Source: Arion vulgaris
Lineage: Eukaryota; Mollusca; Gastropoda; Stylommatophora; Arionidae
DNA: 64,000 nt
NCBI GenBank assembly: GCA_020796225.1
Contig: CM036774.1
Location: 25,465,692-25,529,691 of the forward strand
Direction: 5' to 3'
The position numbers and the translations under genes are program-made. This document shows positions 19,878-30,392 of the stretch, piece by piece; positions within the stretch are counted from its first letter, which is position 1, and every line of letters starts with the position of its first letter. The notes under the pieces were generated by a model. That model made no database searches, was not told where the DNA came from, and saw nothing but the letters and a program-made list of their open reading frames with translations.

Positions 19878-20014
19878 GTACATTGTTCAACTTCCGCGGT
19901 GGGCAGTTTGGAAATAAATTTGTTCCCGTGGATTTTTACGAACGGTAAAAATAGACCTCGCCTTTCAGAAACGGTGGTTAATGGCGACGTCTTTGTAAAG
20001 AATATGCCTCGATT
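19878..20014 (+). mobile_element. S-C SINE fragment, diverged
   Basis: gcggtgggcagtttggaaat, ttcccgtggatttttacgaa, aagaatatgcctcgattttc. The head and part of the body are missing. Confidence 0.6.
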
Positions 20015-20319
20015 TTCATTCCTTTCGTACCGTTATACGTTACATATGGCCTGCAAGCAATGTCTCCATACCTCTCTGTGTTCGGCAACTATGGATGTGA
20101 GTCCGATGTTTCTCACCATGCTCAGTACAGTTCGTTTCAGTGTTTCCCTAGAAAAACGTCCTTTTTTAAAAACATTTTGCTACCCAATTCACTGCCGGCT
20201 TTGTGATTATTTGCTCATTTCCTCTTCTCAGAGTATGCCCAACATATCTCCATCTTCAATTTCTACAAGAAAGACATTGAGAAAATATGACCTACGAGGA
20301 GAACATTACTTTCCAAATC

Positions 20320-20690
20320 TGAATGGTACTGTTGAGTTAGCGTTGTGACCTGTTGATGGAAATCTGAATGGTTCTGTTGAGTTGGCGTTGTGAACTGTTG
20401 ATGGAAATATGAACGGTTCTGTTGAGTTAGCGTTGTGATCTGTTGATGGAAATATGAACGGTTCTGTTGAGTTAGCGTTGTGATCTGTTGATGGAAATCT
20501 GAATGGTTATGTTGAGTTAGCGTTGTGATCTGTTGATGGGAATATGAATGGTTCTGTTGAGTTGGCGTTGTGAACTGTTGATGGAAATATGAACGGTTCT
20601 GTTGAGTTAGCGTTGTGATCTGTTGATGGAAATATGAACGGTTCTGTTGAGTTAGCATTGTGATCTGTTGATGGAAATATAAAGGTGAAA
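20320..20690 (-). repeat. 45-bp minisatellite, 8 units, in-frame on minus strand
   Basis: ctgttgatgg recurs every 45 bp from 20350 (20395, 20440, and so on to 20665). As the unit is 15 codons, the minus strand stays open (20263-20757) and reads repeats of HQQITTLTQQNRSYF. With no start context or flanking exon signals, this is best read as a satellite, though an expressed repeat protein is not formally excluded. Confidence 0.9.
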
Positions 20691-20714
20691 AAAGGTTTTC
20701 GCCCTGTGATAGCA

Positions 20715-21232
20715 GGGCCCGCAAGGAAGCAAAGAATAGTACCACTGCGACATACAATGCATGTCGTAAGAAGCGACTGAGGTAGGTACCTAGGAAGCTA
20801 CCTAATTAATAAAAGCGTCGCAGAAATCGGATGTGCTAGCCTACTTGTAGGCGCATAACTGGCACAACGTACAATCGCTCTTAGGTTGAGATCACATACA
20901 GATCACAAAGAGTGGTTTCAGAACATGTCCTGCAAGACTGTCCCCTGTATGTCCTCCCTAGAAATGGATGCTGGTCCTACAACTCAACACTACATTCAAA
21001 ACTACATAACACCAGAGATGAGCTCCAGACAACAGTCGACTTCATCATAAAAACGCGTCTGACGGTATAATCATCAAAACTACATAACACCAGAGATGAG
21101 CTCCAGACAACATTCGACTTCATCATAAAAACGCGTCTAACGGTATAATCATCAAAATAGCGATGGCAAAGAAGAAGAACAAAGAACGGTATAACAAGTG
21201 GTCGATATGTAGTGTTTGAAAAAGAAGAAGAT
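20715..21232 (+). mobile_element. S-B SINE split by a Jockey-like 3' stump
   Basis: 20715-20916 runs from gcagggcccgcaaggaagca to acaaagagtggt. The element resumes at 21191 (ataacaagtggtcgatatgt) with a gaaaaagaagaag tail. The 262-bp insert at 20917-21178 has flanks acaaagagtggt (20905-20916) and acaaagaacggt (21179-21190), a 12-bp target duplication with two differences. Confidence 0.8.
20917..21178 (+). mobile_element. Jockey-like LINE 3' stump with 78-bp duplication
   Basis: It starts tcagaacatgtcctgcaaga, matching the EHVLQD-CP knuckle of Jockey-like ends. It then contains a 78-bp unit (actacataacaccagagatg) at 21001-21078 and 21079-21156, and ends in gcaaagaagaagaa. The duplication is internal to the inserted element. 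Confidence 0.78.
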
Positions 21233-21654
21233 TTACAAAAAGAAAGAAAGTAGTACGACCAAAATTTCCCATTTAAAACCAAAAAAAAACCACCATATTA
21301 CAATGTCATCTTTGACTTGCGATTAAACTAACACACGCCAACAAAGCCAGATTGCTTTTAATGGGTGTGGTCAACATTGTCAACTGTTTCACTAGTGCCG
21401 ACACTGAGTAATAACACTATATGCTACTACATCGCCGCTTATCGTTCTGTGTCATCACTGTGTCTCTGTTTAAATATCAAGTTAGGGTAACCAGGTTCCT
21501 GCTAATATGTATTACGTTTGCTCTTCTAAGTGTATTTGTTAGTCCCGTATCCTGTTAGCTCTGTTTGCCAATCAAATGTTTTATCAATAACAAATCACTG
21601 ATTTTTTTCTGCATATATAATACTGCACGTGTCGGAGGAAAAGTAAAATTACAA
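21233..21654. other. Unique intronic sequence
   Basis: About 420 bp; no repeat family or exon-like frame recognised. Confidence 0.4.
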
Positions 21655-21912
21655 GGTATATCTTCTTCTTCGAACGCTCCATATCCACCCCTCTGTGTGA
21701 TTTGTATGTGATCTGAGCTTAAGAGCGATTATACGTTGTGCCAGTTAAGCGCCTACAAGTAGGCCAGCACATCCGATTTCTGCGCTGCTTTTTATTTACT
21801 AGGGAGCATCCCTAGGGCATACATCAGTCGCCTATTACGACATGCATTGTAGGTCGCAGTGGTACTATTCTTTGCTTCCTTGCGGGCCCCGGCACCACAT
21901 GAGCGACAAGGT
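21655..21912 (-). mobile_element. S-B SINE
   Basis: Reverse S-B with tail tcttcttcttcgaacgctcc at 21660-21679, gcgcctacaagtaggccagc, tacgacatgcattgtaggtc, and head ggccccggcaccacatgag. Near full length. Confidence 0.85.
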
Positions 21913-21942
21913 ATATTGTCTCTGCTATTCCTTTCCTTATTC

Positions 21943-22065
21943 TTTCAGAAATGGACAGGTTACAGTCTGGCAGAGTGCAACATCAAGGCAAAAGACAGAG
22001 GATGTTGGAGATTCATTGCAGCCAACCTTCGATGTGGAGACGGCACCTGATGATGATGATTCCTC
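21943..22065 (+). mobile_element. BovB-like LINE 3' stump
   Basis: gaaatggacaggttacagtc to gacggcacctgatgatgatg, close to 17390-17503 and ending in the same GAT tail. Confidence 0.8.
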
Positions 22066-22078
22066 TCAGCTTCTCGTG

Positions 22079-22205
22079 GAACATAGGGTCTCAAATAGTT
22101 CATATATACATAGTTCATATATATATAGTTCATATATACATAGTTCATATATATATAGTTCATAGTTCATATATATATATAGTTCATATATATATAGTTC
22201 ATATG
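22079..22205 (+). repeat. TA-rich (AGTTCATATATA)n repeat
   Basis: atagttcatatatacat and atagttcatatatatat units alternate over about 125 bp. Confidence 0.9.
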
Positions 22206-22429
22206 TACGGTTCCAACTTCACTGCAACGGGCCATCTCATAATTGCTCCGTTCCTGTGCAAACGAAAATCACACGAAATGCTAACAACTGTCTCCTCTGT
22301 CGTGAACTAAATCCAGAAAGAAACAGCCGTACCTGACAAAAGCAACCAGCACCGCATAAATGCATATGGCCGTCGCTAAAGTGTCAATACAAAACTGTTC
22401 ATCTCAAATATATATCTATATATTCCAAC

Positions 22430-22690
22430 ATCTTGCACACTCATCATCAAGTAGCTTGTCCCTTCCGGAACTTGGCTCACATGACTCCTGAAAAACTCTC
22501 TGTTCTGTGCAAGTTGACCGGCGTTAGCAGCAGTCATTCTCAGATCGTCAATGACATCTTACACCCATCGTCCTCTAGATCTTCCTCTCATTCTTCTTCT
22601 AGGCAAGATTCCCTCCAAAATTATTTTTTCTAGGCACTCATGTCGTGTGATGTATCCGAAACATTTAATTTTCCTTGTTTTTATGCTCTT
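22430..22690 (-). mobile_element. LINE C-terminal fragment
   Basis: The minus strand reads a CLEKIILEGILPRRRMRGR stretch followed by RGRWVQDVIDDL, a basic C-terminal tail typical of LINE ORF2. It matches the fragment at 330-480. Confidence 0.65.
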
Positions 22691-22766
22691 TAATAGCCAA
22701 CTCGCTTAATTAATATCAAGCTCTTGCAGAACAGAAGCGTATGTTTTTTACTCTGTCTATGGACTT

Positions 22767-22950
22767 CATTGCAGCCAACCTTCGATGTGGAGACGGTACG
22801 GTCGGTACCTGATGATGATTCTCAGAATGAGATGGTATGACAGAGTTACAAACATAGTTGTACTTGTACTGTCAAAGATACCTTCCCACATGGTTACTCA
22901 TCGAAGTGCAGTAATGATGGTCCTATCAATCAATCAAATCAAATCAGGGT
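22767..22950 (+). mobile_element. BovB-like stub, then S-E 3' end
   Basis: 22767-22818 repeats the BovB-like 3' end (cattgcagccaaccttcgat). 22855-22945 is the S-E end (cacatggttactcatcgaag, gatggtcctatcaatcaatc). Confidence 0.6.
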
Positions 22951-23105
22951 ATGAAGTGCATGTCACTTCACATTTATTACCCTAGTGTGCAGTATGTAGG
23001 AGGGTTAATTCCTTTCCTCACGTTTGGAACGTCGAGTATGGGATTTGAACCCACACCCCTCTTATGTCATGCTGAAGTAATTCTCTTTCTGTGCCACGTT
23101 TAAGA
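22951..23105 (-). mobile_element. tRNA-like SINE, separate family
   Basis: The minus strand starts gtggcacagaaagagaatta and has B box ggttcaaatcccata near 23041-23055. The head segment recurs twice at about 23625-23690 and 23693-23760 (ggattgaacccacacccctc). Confidence 0.55.
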
Positions 23106-23660
23106 TATCTTCTTCTTCTTCTTCCAACGTTTTCAGACATCGATTTGTATACTTTTAAAGTAGTTAGTGGTCAACCGGAGTCCATGTACATCTCCGTATA
23201 GCTTGTCTTGGACTGATATGGGGATTGGCCATGTGTTTTCTCTCTGTTCCATGTATGTTGGACATTCTTGCAGTATGTGTGTCTCTGTCATCTTGCTGGT
23301 GCCACATGTACATATGTCAAATGGGCCTATTTTATACTTGTTAAACAGATGGTACCTCAGTCTATTGTGCCCTGTTCGTAGACGAAAATGACAACCTGTT
23401 CCTCTCTACTTAGTTGGTGGTAAGCATCGTCCTTTTCATGCCCTGTGTGATATCTCAGCCATTTGTTCTTGTAGGCCATTTTTATCCGTACTTTTGCTTC
23501 CTCATATGTCATACTGGTGTCTGTCTGTGGTAGCCTGCTTCCTGCTTTTGTCAAAATGTCTGCAGTCTCATTGCCAGGTATTCCGCAGTGAGATGGTATC
23601 CACTGTATTACCACTCTGTTTAAGAGATGAAATAGCGCAGAGGGGGATTGAACCCACACC
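23106..23660 (-). mobile_element. Jockey-like LINE, end of RNase H and tail
   Basis: The minus strand reads VVIQWIPSHCGIPGNETADI, with the WIPSHCGIPGNExAD motif that ends RNase H domains of Jockey-like LINEs. It continues about 60 residues in frame, then runs frameshifted through a knuckle region to a GAA-type tail (cttcttcttcttcc at 23109-23122). Confidence 0.82.
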
Positions 23661-23760
23661 CGTCTTATGTCATGTTGAGGTAATTCTCTCTTTCTGTGCT
23701 AGTTTAAGAGATGAAATAGCGCAGGGGGATTGAACCCACACCCCTCTTATGTCCGAATCG
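23625..23760 (-). repeat. ~68-bp duplication of a SINE head
   Basis: gagatgaaatagcgcag followed by ggattgaacccacacccctc occurs twice within 136 bp. The unit is the B-box region of the SINE at 22951-23105. Confidence 0.75.
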
Positions 23761-24099
23761 ATAAGCAAACGCTTATGTATTACGCTAATACATCTCACTA
23801 TATTTAATGACACCTCAATTATTTATTTCATTTCTGTTTGAGATCTTGTTCCAAGCATCGATTTCTTCAGTTCAATAATTGAACTACCTTCAGGCTTGCT
23901 TACCTCCAAGAACCTACTTCACAACACCTGAACACGACAGGTAACATATCATCACAGGTAAACTGTTTCCAATATGAAATTGACAACAAGTTATAAATAT
24001 TTGTCTCAACAATTTCACTTAATCAATCTCAATTATAGAGACGATGTAAGGTAACCTACAGATCTGAGATGATCAGACCGGGTCAGATCAGGTCTGGGG
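23761..24099. other. Unique intronic sequence
   Basis: About 340 bp with no recognised feature. Confidence 0.35.
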
Positions 24100-24550
24100 A
24101 AAACCTCTCTGTGGCGTAGAGGTTAGGTGATTGCCTCTCGTTTCAAAGGTACTCGGTTCGCTTCCTCCTGGAGCAATCGGGATATTTTTCCAGAGACCTC
24201 TGATTTCCTTGTAGGAGATCCGAGTTCCTAGTCCTATCGGAGACGGACGATAAGACGTAGGTCCTGTGTTCAAGTTGAGTACGTAGAAGAACCTTTGGCT
24301 GTTCACAAACGAGAAGAACAGGCTGGTAACCCGCTGTCCGGGCAAAATTCATTAGAATGATTAAATAAACTTCCTACGGAACATTTTCATTATATTCAAA
24401 TTACATCGGGGTCCTCGCCAGTGCTACGGAGTTCGTGTACTACCGCTGAGATCTTCCTGTGTAAGAAAGAGATTGGAGCACACATGGTTTCTAACCGAAG
24501 TGCAGTTATGATGGTTATATCAATGAATCGATCAATCAATGGAGAAAACC
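24100..24550 (+). mobile_element. S-E SINE, near full length
   Basis: The head ctctgtggcgtagaggttag is an A-box-like tRNA start, and ctcggttcgcttcc near 24151-24164 is a B-box-like sequence. The body runs to the tail atcaatgaatcgatcaatca. About 440 bp, long for a SINE. A second near-complete copy is at 54112-54560. Confidence 0.8.
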
Positions 24551-24639
24551 ATGGGGAGGCTGCGGTAATACTGAGTAAATGGACGATATAGGCAAACGAC
24601 ACGTAATTTACAGTATTACGTAAACTAGGAAAAATAAAT

Positions 24640-24790
24640 GATTTTAAGAAAACAAAAGAAATTGGGACATTAGAAGAACAGTTGGAACAAGAACAGTTGG
24701 AACAAGAACAGTTGGAACAAGAACAGTTGGAACAACACCTGTTGTTAGATTCATTGAAAAGCAGAGACTCAAATAGTTTGGTCACTTGGT
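24640..24790 (+). mobile_element. RTE-like LINE fragment with 15-bp microrepeat
   Basis: gaacagttggaacaacacct and the following sequence read TVGTTPVVRFIEKQRLK, the LINE motif upstream of FGHL. Four exact copies of gaacagttggaacaa at 24676-24735 expand the sequence encoding TVGT. Confidence 0.8.
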
Positions 24791-25247
24791 CTTCTTCTTT
24801 GCGTTCGTTCTTTACGACCAATTTTAATCCCTCTTTGTGATATGTTTGATCTTTGACAAGAACGTGTATACGTTGCACATTGGTTTGGTAGGCCCCTAAA
24901 CGCATAGACTTCTACAAGTTAAGGACATGTGCATCCGATTTCAGCCGAATCTCCTAAGTCGCCTCTTACCTCATGCGTGGCAGGTAACAGTGGTTCTATT
25001 CTTTACACCCCAAATTTGGACCCGGTAACCACTCGGGCGTCTTTGTGATATGTTTGATCTTTGCCAAGAACGTGTATACGTTGCATATTGGTTTGGTAGG
25101 CCCTAAACGCATAGACTTCTACAAGTTAAGGACATGTGCATCCGATTTCAGCCGAATCTGCTAAGTCGCCTCTTACCTCATGCGTGGCAGGTAACAGTGG
25201 TTCTATTCTTTACACCCCAAATTTGGACCCGGTAACCACTCGGGCGT
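24790..25247 (-). mobile_element. S-A SINE with 208-bp tandem duplication
   Basis: Reverse S-A: tail cttcttctttgcgttcgttc, then the unit tctttgtgatatgtttgatc to accactcgggcg at 24832-25039, repeated at 25040-25247 (period 208). The two copies differ at only a few positions, so the duplication is recent compared with S-A divergence. Confidence 0.9.
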
Positions 25248-25832
25248 TACCATTGAATTGACAACGGGGATCCATGTCAGTATGTAATTACTATAGTCTC
25301 CGAAGTGGACGCTCCTGTGTGTTATGGGGAAACACAAAATCCACAAAATCTATCACCACATCACCATCATCATCATCCATTCTCCTCTCCACCTTTATCT
25401 GCATTGCCATACACGTTAACATTTCCTAGTTTGTTTTTTTGTTGCTATTCCGCTTTCCAAATCGATGTCTGCAGTCTACAAGCTATTGAAAAGGATTGCC
25501 AGCAACAAAATTCTATAAAGACAGCTTAAAGGTAAAATATAAAAAAAAATAATAATAACACAAACACACACACACACACACACACACATACAAACCAGGG
25601 GCAAATACATATTAACAAACACACAGGTGAGCGCATGAGTGGCGCGTGCTGACATCAGGCATGATCATTACATATTGATTGACAAACTACTCGATTCATA
25701 CCCCGCCCCTCATCTGGTCCAAATCTGGAAACTAACTATTACTCGATCCTCCTCCTCTCCTCCTCCGCCTCCTCTCTAAGCTATTGTAAAGAGTATGAAA
25801 AACAAGATAAACGTAATATGAATACGCTAGCT
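25248..25832. other. Unique sequence with CA repeat
   Basis: (CA)n at about 25560-25587 and a TCC-rich patch near 25745-25775. Otherwise nothing recognised. Confidence 0.45.
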
Positions 25833-25978
25833 CAGTGGTTCTCAAAACATTTTGAAGTCATGGCACTTGAAGTCTTATAAAAAAAAAAAACCGTAGACGT
25901 ACTACACACAAACAACTGAATAAATAAGATGCAAAAAGGAAAGAAATACAGAAATAATTGGAAAATGCTTATCTTATC

Positions 25979-26340
25979 TTAACAACATTTGCCGTGAAGC
26001 GTTGTGGGGAGATTTAGTTTTCTATCTTGTGCCAGGTGTGTTGGGCTTGACGTTGTCAGTCCATGCTTTCGCAGGGACTCTGAGATGTTATCTGTCCATC
26101 GTGTTCTTGGCCTGCCTCGTGCTCTGTGCCCTGAGTGTCGATTATTGAAGGCCCGCTTGATGGTAGTGAACATAGTTCCATTCTCATTAGGTGGCCGAAC
26201 CACTTGATTCTTTGCTTCTCGATGTACTGTATGCATGGTATAGTACCAACGATGCTTCTGATATTCTCGTTTCTCACTCTATCTCTCCTTGTAACTTTGA
26301 CAGCTTTTCGTAGACATCTCATTTCACATGTTGCAATCTT
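25979..26340 (-). mobile_element. RTE-like LINE C-terminus
   Basis: The minus strand reads MRCLRKAVKVTRRDRVRNEN, RIKWFGHLMRME and, in another frame, ARGRPRTRWTDNISESLRKH. Same family as 4440-4992. Confidence 0.78.
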
Positions 26341-26378
26341 TCTTTCTTGTGTCTTAGAAAATGATATATACCTTTGTT

Positions 26379-26544
26379 CAGTGGCGGCTCGTGACTATTT
26401 TTGCTGGTGGGGCCAGACACATATTTTTGAAAAAAATCATGAATTTGGGTTGTTATTTTTTTTATTTATAAAATAACAAATACACGTTACACATTATTTT
26501 TGGCAGGGCCCGGCCCTACTGACCCATAATGACGAGCGCCGCTG
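26379..26544 (+). mobile_element. MITE M1 copy 3, 8-bp TSD
   Basis: 166 bp, cagtggcggctcgtgactat to gacgagcgccgctg. Perfect 8-bp repeats cctttgtt at 26371-26378 and 26545-26552. Confidence 0.94.
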
Positions 26545-26552
26545 CCTTTGTT

Positions 26553-26889
26553 CATCATTTATACAGACTCAACAAACACTTGTATAGAGAAAAGGAATAA
26601 GTCAAACAGCTCTCTGCCAGTGTCAGCAGGTGGAACAGACATTGGAGCATGTCCTACAAGACTGTTCTTTGTTGTGTGAGCTGAGAAGCAACATATGACC
26701 GCACCCAGTCGACCTAAAAACTAAGCTTTGGGGAAACATGACAGACCAGAAGCTGACTGCCCTGTTTGTGGTCCACGGTAAATGCATGACCAGAGATCGC
26801 TGAAGAAGGAAACCTGACAGACCTGAAGCTGACTGCCCAGTTTGTGATCCACAGTAAATGACCACAGCATGACCAGAGATCGCTGAAGA
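26553..26889 (+). mobile_element. Jockey-like LINE 3' end, partly duplicated
   Basis: acagactcaacaaacacttg, ctctgccagtgtcagcaggt, gagcatgtcctacaagactg: the knuckle region (CQ..TLEHVLQDC). The terminal segment from gacagaccagaagctgactg to gaccagagatcgctgaagaa is repeated once, about 85 bp apart. M1 copy 4 interrupts it; the remnant gctgaagatgaagaa follows at 27035. Confidence 0.75.
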
Positions 26890-27034
26890 CAGTGGCGGCT
26901 CGTGATCACTTTTGTTGGTGGGGCCGGACAAAGAGTTTCGGAAAAATCATTGTTTTGGGTTAGGTTATATATTAGTTATACATGATCGTTGGTGGGGCAA
27001 GGCCCTACTGGCCCCTAATGACGAGCCGCCCCTG
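26890..27034 (+). mobile_element. MITE M1 copy 4, 8-bp TSD
   Basis: 145 bp (shorter than the others by an internal deletion), cagtggcggctcgtgatcac to gacgagccgcccctg. Perfect 8-bp repeats gctgaaga at 26882-26889 and 27035-27042. Confidence 0.94.
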
Positions 27035-27229
27035 GCTGAAGATGAAGAATTCATAATTTAATTTTGCCTATGAGAAGCATAGGCCTGATGTGTCTTGTCG
27101 ATTTCTTGGTGCCCGCTGGTACCACGTTGCCAACCTCTTGATCTGGGATTTCCTACGGCGCACCTAGGAATGTCACCGAGCACAGTGGTGCTCTGGGCAC
27201 ACCCTTTGAGAACCACTGTGCTAGATGTC

Positions 27230-28255
27230 TGTATCCAACAGGAAGATTTCATTATGTGCATCTCTGGATTCATGAAGCGCTTCTAACATCCACAGTTCTA
27301 CTTCTAGTCTCGTCAAGTGATGATGGTTAATAGCACAGTTCTACTTCTAGTCTCGTCAAGTGATGATAGTTAATAGACATGCTAGGTTGAGGAGAAAGAT
27401 GTGGTTTCTTAATTGGACAGAATTGTAGTATTGGAGTACCTAGGAAATGTGGTACTAGTGAAGAGAGAGAAAATGTAACATTGGAGGAAGGAAGGAAATG
27501 TTGCAATATTGGAGAAGGTAGAGTATTGTAACAATTGAATGATAGAGATACTGTAACACTGAAGGAAGGAAGGAAGGAAGGGAGGGAGGGAGGGAGGGAG
27601 GGAGGAAGGAAGGGAGGGAGGGAGGGAGGGAGGAAGGAAGGAAGGGAGGGAGGGAGGGAAGAAAGGAAGGATTTAACAATGTTGAAGGGAGGAAAAATTA
27701 TAACATGGGAGGGAGTGGTGGAAGATTGCGTCTTTCTATAAAATCTCTAATTTTCTAACATTGTTAAGCTCTATTTAAATTATGTCACTGTTTGAAGACA
27801 CACCCACTTCACAAAATAGATGAATTATGCCACTGTTCGAAGACACGCCCACTTCCCCCAAAACAAAGATGATAATGAAAAAAAACAGCAATAAATCAGA
27901 TTTACAGAAGAATAGTAATACGTGAGGTCAGGGTTTCGACTAAACCATCTTTATCAAAGTGGGGACACATGAGAAAATTAACGCAAGTAGCTAACTATAA
28001 AGTTGAGGAATAACAGAAGGTAAAAAAAGAATTCTAAATATCATTAACAACTCGAGTATCAAGTCTGTCTTTGTAAACATCTCCGAAACATTGAGAACTA
28101 CCCTGGGGGAAAAAGGTAGTCTTTCATAAATGAGTCTTGTTTATGTGTCTCTTGTCCTGATTGTGTCTTGAAGCGTTGGAGAGAACGGGTATGTATATTT
28201 TGCTTTTGTCATACAGCACTGAGCATACGAAACCGACCGCAAAGAATACGAAGAA
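27230..28255. other. Unique sequence plus GGAA/GGGA tract
   Basis: A ~41-bp duplication (cacagttctacttctagtct) at 27290-27375, a purine tract of ggaa/ggga at 27560-27670, and a dispersed-motif copy at 27932-27957. No coding signal; ORFs across the purine tract are artefacts. Confidence 0.6.
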
Positions 28256-28266
28256 AAGTTAAGTCA

Positions 28267-28622
28267 ACACAGTATGAGAACCACACAGTATGAGAACCAC
28301 ACAGTATGAGAACCACACAGTATGAGAACCACACAGTATGAGAATCACACAGTATGAGAACCACACAGTATGAGAACCACACAGTATGAGAACCACACAG
28401 TATGAGAATCACACAGTATGAGAATCACACAGTATGAGAGCCACACAGTATGAGAACCACACAGTATGAGAATCACACAGTATGAGAACCACACAGTTTG
28501 AGAACCAAAAAGTATGAGAACCACACAGTTTGAGAACCACACAGTATGAGAACTACACAGTATAAGAACCACACAGTATGAGAGCCACACAGTATGAGAT
28601 CCACACAGTATGAGAACCACAT
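28267..28622 (-). repeat. 16-bp minisatellite, ~22 copies
   Basis: acacagtatgagaacc repeats every 16 bp with sporadic substitutions (agaatc, agagcc, tttgag). The unit is not a multiple of three, so the repetitive minus-strand frames are not genes. Confidence 0.95.
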
Positions 28623-28719
28623 AGAAGAGACTTGGTAGACAAATGTCTGGTAACTATTTTCAAATGTAACTAATATTTAACACAGGAACAAATACTCAGA
28701 GAAAAGATGATAAAAGTAT

Positions 28720-29170
28720 TTTTCTACCAACACTTTGTTACCAGTGCCAAACATGGTCTCTTACAGCAACACATCACAGAAAGCTCACCACGTGTGAAAT
28801 GAAATGCTTGAGGAAGGCAGTGGGAGTCTTCAGGAAAGACAGACTACGAAATGGGGAAATCAGAAGCAGAGTGGGCATAACTTCTGGCACCGAATACATC
28901 GAAAGACAACAAATGCAGTGGTTTGAACATTTGATGAGAATGAAATATAACCAACCACCAATAGCAGCATACAATAAATAGAGATCCGGTACTAGAGCTA
29001 AGGGAAGACCAAGAAAAAGATGGATAGACAATATCAAGACCACACTACATAAACACGGATATAACACAGGCAAGGGCGACTCATCTAGCACTGGAACGCA
29101 AATTAATGCTCCCATCCCTACGTTTAACGGCAAGAGTGGACAACCAACTACATCTTCCACCTGGGAATAG
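28720..29170 (+). mobile_element. RTE-like LINE C-terminus
   Basis: The plus strand reads KCLRKAVGVFRKDRLRNGEI, QMQWFEHLMRMK and then, after a stop, KGRPRKRWIDNIKTTLHKHG. Same family as 4440-4992 and 25979-26340. The Glu in WFEH replaces the usual Gly. Confidence 0.8.
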
Positions 29171-29230
29171 ACAATAGACCAATACTTCAATAACACCCCA
29201 TTTGAACATCCTAACATCTGATATACTGGT

Positions 29231-29440
29231 GGAGAGTCTGGTTGAATGGATTAGAGCGCGGGCTCGCATTCGTAGACCCAGGTTCAACCCCTGGTAAAGC
29301 CAAGGAGTTGTTTTACTGTCGGGGCATAAAGAAAAATCCTAACCTGAACGGTTTTGCGGTGACTGTACTAGCCATGTGGCCATTAAATTCTACAGGGTCA
29401 TGTCCCCTCAGTCCTACTTCTTCTTCTCTTCCATCATTTA
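29231..29440 (+). mobile_element. S-J tRNA-derived SINE
   Basis: A-box-like ggttgaatggattagagc and B box ggttcaacccc at 29281-29291. The body is catgtggccattaaattcta, and the end is cctacttcttcttctc. Diverged minus-strand copies lie at 45065-45260 and, partial, 43140-43290. The flanks do not form an acceptor stem, so it is not a functional tRNA. Confidence 0.75.
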
Positions 29441-30250
29441 CTTCTTGATAGAAGTGTTGGGGGGAGATGTAATGATCTTGGATGTGCTTGTTCTAATGCA
29501 CTTTGTAAACTGTTATTCATTTTCTTAAGGCTGTTCTTGAAGCCGTAGCTCCATCTTCTGCGTGGTCTCTCTCTTGCTCTGTACTCGTTATACTCTTTAA
29601 AAGAGCCGCTCTCCCCAGCATCTATACAATCTTGATGCAGTCCCAGACAAGATGGGCAGGACATGTGGCTCGAGTGCCGGATTGCAGAATACCCAAACGA
29701 CTCTTTTATGGTGAGCTGCATAGCGGTAAATGCTCACAGGGTGGTCAGAAAAAGCGATTCAAAGACATACTCAAGAACTTGATGCAATTCTTTGGCATAG
29801 ATGTCAACAACTGGGAGAATGTTGCTCAAGGCAGATCAGCCTGGCGCACACTTCTTCGACACGGTTCTTCGGCCTGCGAGGCAGGTAGAACAGCACGCAT
29901 GGAACAAAAACATCAAAATAAAAAGGCAGTAATACTTCCCACAACTGCAAGTATACCTTGCTCACACTGTACAAGAATATTTCAAGCCTGTATTAGGTTC
30001 ACTAGTCATCTACGCACACACAAACAAACATAACGCAACTACATTCCCTTGGATGAAAATTGTGTGGTCATCATCACCCGTGATGGACGAGCATCACTCG
30101 TTATACTTTTCCAGTGTGGTTCTTTACCCTGTGTGGTAGTCGATAGCAGGGCACTCTTGTAAGGTATCCAAACCAGTTAATCTGTTGTTCTTTTATGAAT
30201 TTAATGACTGGTTTCACATCTAGTCTTCTTCTCACACCTGTAGCACCGCC
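29440..30250 (-). mobile_element. RTE-like LINE split by a zinc-finger LINE
   Basis: 30250-30095 (minus) reads RRRLDVKPVIKFIKEQQINW. 29612-29440 continues with KEYNEYRARERPRRRWSYG. The two blocks are adjacent in the copy at 7136-7700. The intervening 29617-30089 is a plus-strand LINE end. Confidence 0.75.
29617..30089 (+). mobile_element. LINE C-terminus with C2H2 zinc finger
   Basis: An open frame (29632-30033) reads QTRWAGHVARVPDCRIPKRL, FYGELHSGKCSQGGQKKRFK, then CSHCTRIFQACIRFTSHLRTH, a C-x2-C-x12-H-x3-H finger. This WAGH/QGGQKKR/zinc-finger order is a known ORF2 C-terminus in some non-LTR elements. The tail ends ccgtgatggacgagc. Truncated upstream; 133 codons survive without a stop. Confidence 0.82.
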
Positions 30251-30291
30251 CTAAAAAGCAGTATTACAGGTAGTAACGGTTGTTGTTTAAG

Positions 30292-30297
<6 letters not shown>

Positions 30298-30325
<28 letters not shown>
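30298..30325 (+). repeat. (AT)n microsatellite
   Basis: About 14 AT repeats. Confidence 0.95.
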
Positions 30326-30328
<3 letters not shown>

Positions 30329-30392
30329 CACTGCCAGACCAATGTACCAGACCTCCCCATAAATTCTATTCATGTGAAAATCTGATTCATTG

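Larger units (their letters stand above)
25833..27218 (+). mobile_element. hAT-like DNA element, 1386 bp, with nested inserts
   Basis: Left end cagtggttctcaaaacattt, right end ccctttgagaaccactg: 14-bp inverted repeats cagtggttctcaaa, of the hAT-Charlie type. Flanks cgctagct (25825-25832) and tgctagat (27219-27226) match at 6 of 8 positions. No transposase was recognised. Inside lie a LINE fragment, two M1 MITEs and Jockey-like sequence, so it is non-autonomous or gutted. Confidence 0.68.

Noticed and set aside
23494..23733. Plus-strand 79-codon ORF
   Set aside because: Antisense shadow of a Jockey-like RNase H end and a SINE-head duplication.
28209..28620. Cys/Val-rich repeat ORFs (67 and 91 codons)
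   Set aside because: Product of the 16-bp minisatellite, open in every frame.
29231..29300. Possible functional tRNA gene
   Set aside because: A and B boxes are good, but no acceptor stem pairs and the sequence continues into a SINE body repeated elsewhere.
29632..30033. Host zinc-finger gene
   Set aside because: The finger follows WAGH and QGGQKKR motifs of a LINE C-terminus and sits inside another LINE fragment.
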